Origin: Streptomyces endophytica
GTDB lineage: Bacteria > Actinomycetota > Actinomycetes > Streptomycetales > Streptomycetaceae
Assembly (NCBI RefSeq): GCF_026153355.1
Contig: NZ_CP110636.1
Location: 3,844,001 to 3,908,000 of the forward strand
Reading direction: 5' to 3'
Length of the DNA stretch: 64,000 nt
Shown here: positions 63,941-64,000 of the stretch, piece after piece
Position numbering within the stretch: position 1 is the stretch's first letter
How the letters are laid out: each line of letters begins with the position of its first letter
The notes under the pieces: generated by a model
The model's input: only the letters and a program-made list of their open reading frames with translations
What the model was told of the DNA's origin: nothing
The model's database searches: none
Translations under genes and position numbers: made by a program

Positions 63941-64000
63941 GGGTCTGAAAAGCCTCACAACCCTCTCAACCTGCCGCCCGAACGGGCGAATTGCGGCCTC

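Noticed and set aside
1..64000. CRISPR arrays, tRNA or rRNA genes, prophage
   Set aside because: No regularly spaced repeats, cloverleaf-type sequences, rRNA blocks or phage structural genes were noticed on either strand.

Overview
The window is a high-GC chromosomal segment that almost certainly comes from a Streptomyces. The reasons are the extreme third-position GC, the many GTG (and one TTG) starts, gene families largely restricted to actinobacteria (DUF397/XRE pairs, a PspA-associated PspAA, QcrA/B/C with a diheme c subunit, CtaF), a SAM-IV-type riboswitch, and a gene order I recognise as the Streptomyces core. No tRNA, rRNA, CRISPR array, transposase or phage gene was found.

Layout. 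1-9.6 kb: the 5' part of lipB, a divergent HTH regulator, a FAD oxidoreductase, a TIGR01777-type epimerase, a DUF4240-like protein, a membrane-anchored sigma-like protein, a short-chain dehydrogenase and a WYL regulator. 9.8-18.6 kb: central carbon genes aceE (E1), a GntR regulator, sucB (two-lipoyl E2) and lpdA (E3), then pepA. With lipB nearby this is a 2-oxoacid dehydrogenase and lipoate neighbourhood. 18.8-26 kb: cobalamin assembly genes cobS, cobT and an MBL-CobU fusion, interrupted by a membrane protein, an MprF-like lysyltransferase with a coupled membrane partner, and a shortened methyltransferase. 26-34 kb: DUF3043 protein, PspA, PspAA, a NarL-type two-component pair and an RND exporter. 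34-38 kb: a tightly coupled three-gene operon (FAD-SLDH-like small subunit, Fe-S type GMC oxidoreductase, VioB-like ferritin-fold protein), the least familiar system here. 38-41 kb: DUF397/XRE pair, two small proteins, nadA and erpA. 42-46 kb: a membrane-anchored protein, a PfkB kinase and an IscS-TusA fusion. 46-56 kb: the respiratory supercomplex, ctaCDF and ctaE-qcrCAB, separated by an L,D-transpeptidase and a pseudo-receiver. 56-64 kb: trpD, a SAM-IV riboswitch with a class V aminotransferase, a large intergenic inverted repeat, an Lrp-type domain protein, a rhomboid protease, a zinc-ribbon protein, a NYN-domain protein and an NlpC/P60 endopeptidase.

A dominant technical observation: eleven sites in ten genes (including aceE twice and qcrC) are each out of frame by exactly one missing G/C in a short G/C run. 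Restoring one base at each gives full-length proteins. This points to homopolymer deletions in the assembly, not to pseudogenes. I annotate these as intact genes with a likely sequence error.

The regulatory highlights are: a SAM-IV riboswitch with a plausible ribosome-site-sequestering switch and a six-codon reading frame; a perfect 17-bp palindrome in front of aceE; a perfect 21-bp palindrome across the ctaE start; a shared GGCATATNCGGCATA motif in front of two unrelated transcription units; and a shortened ydaO-like (c-di-AMP) leader before the NlpC/P60 gene.
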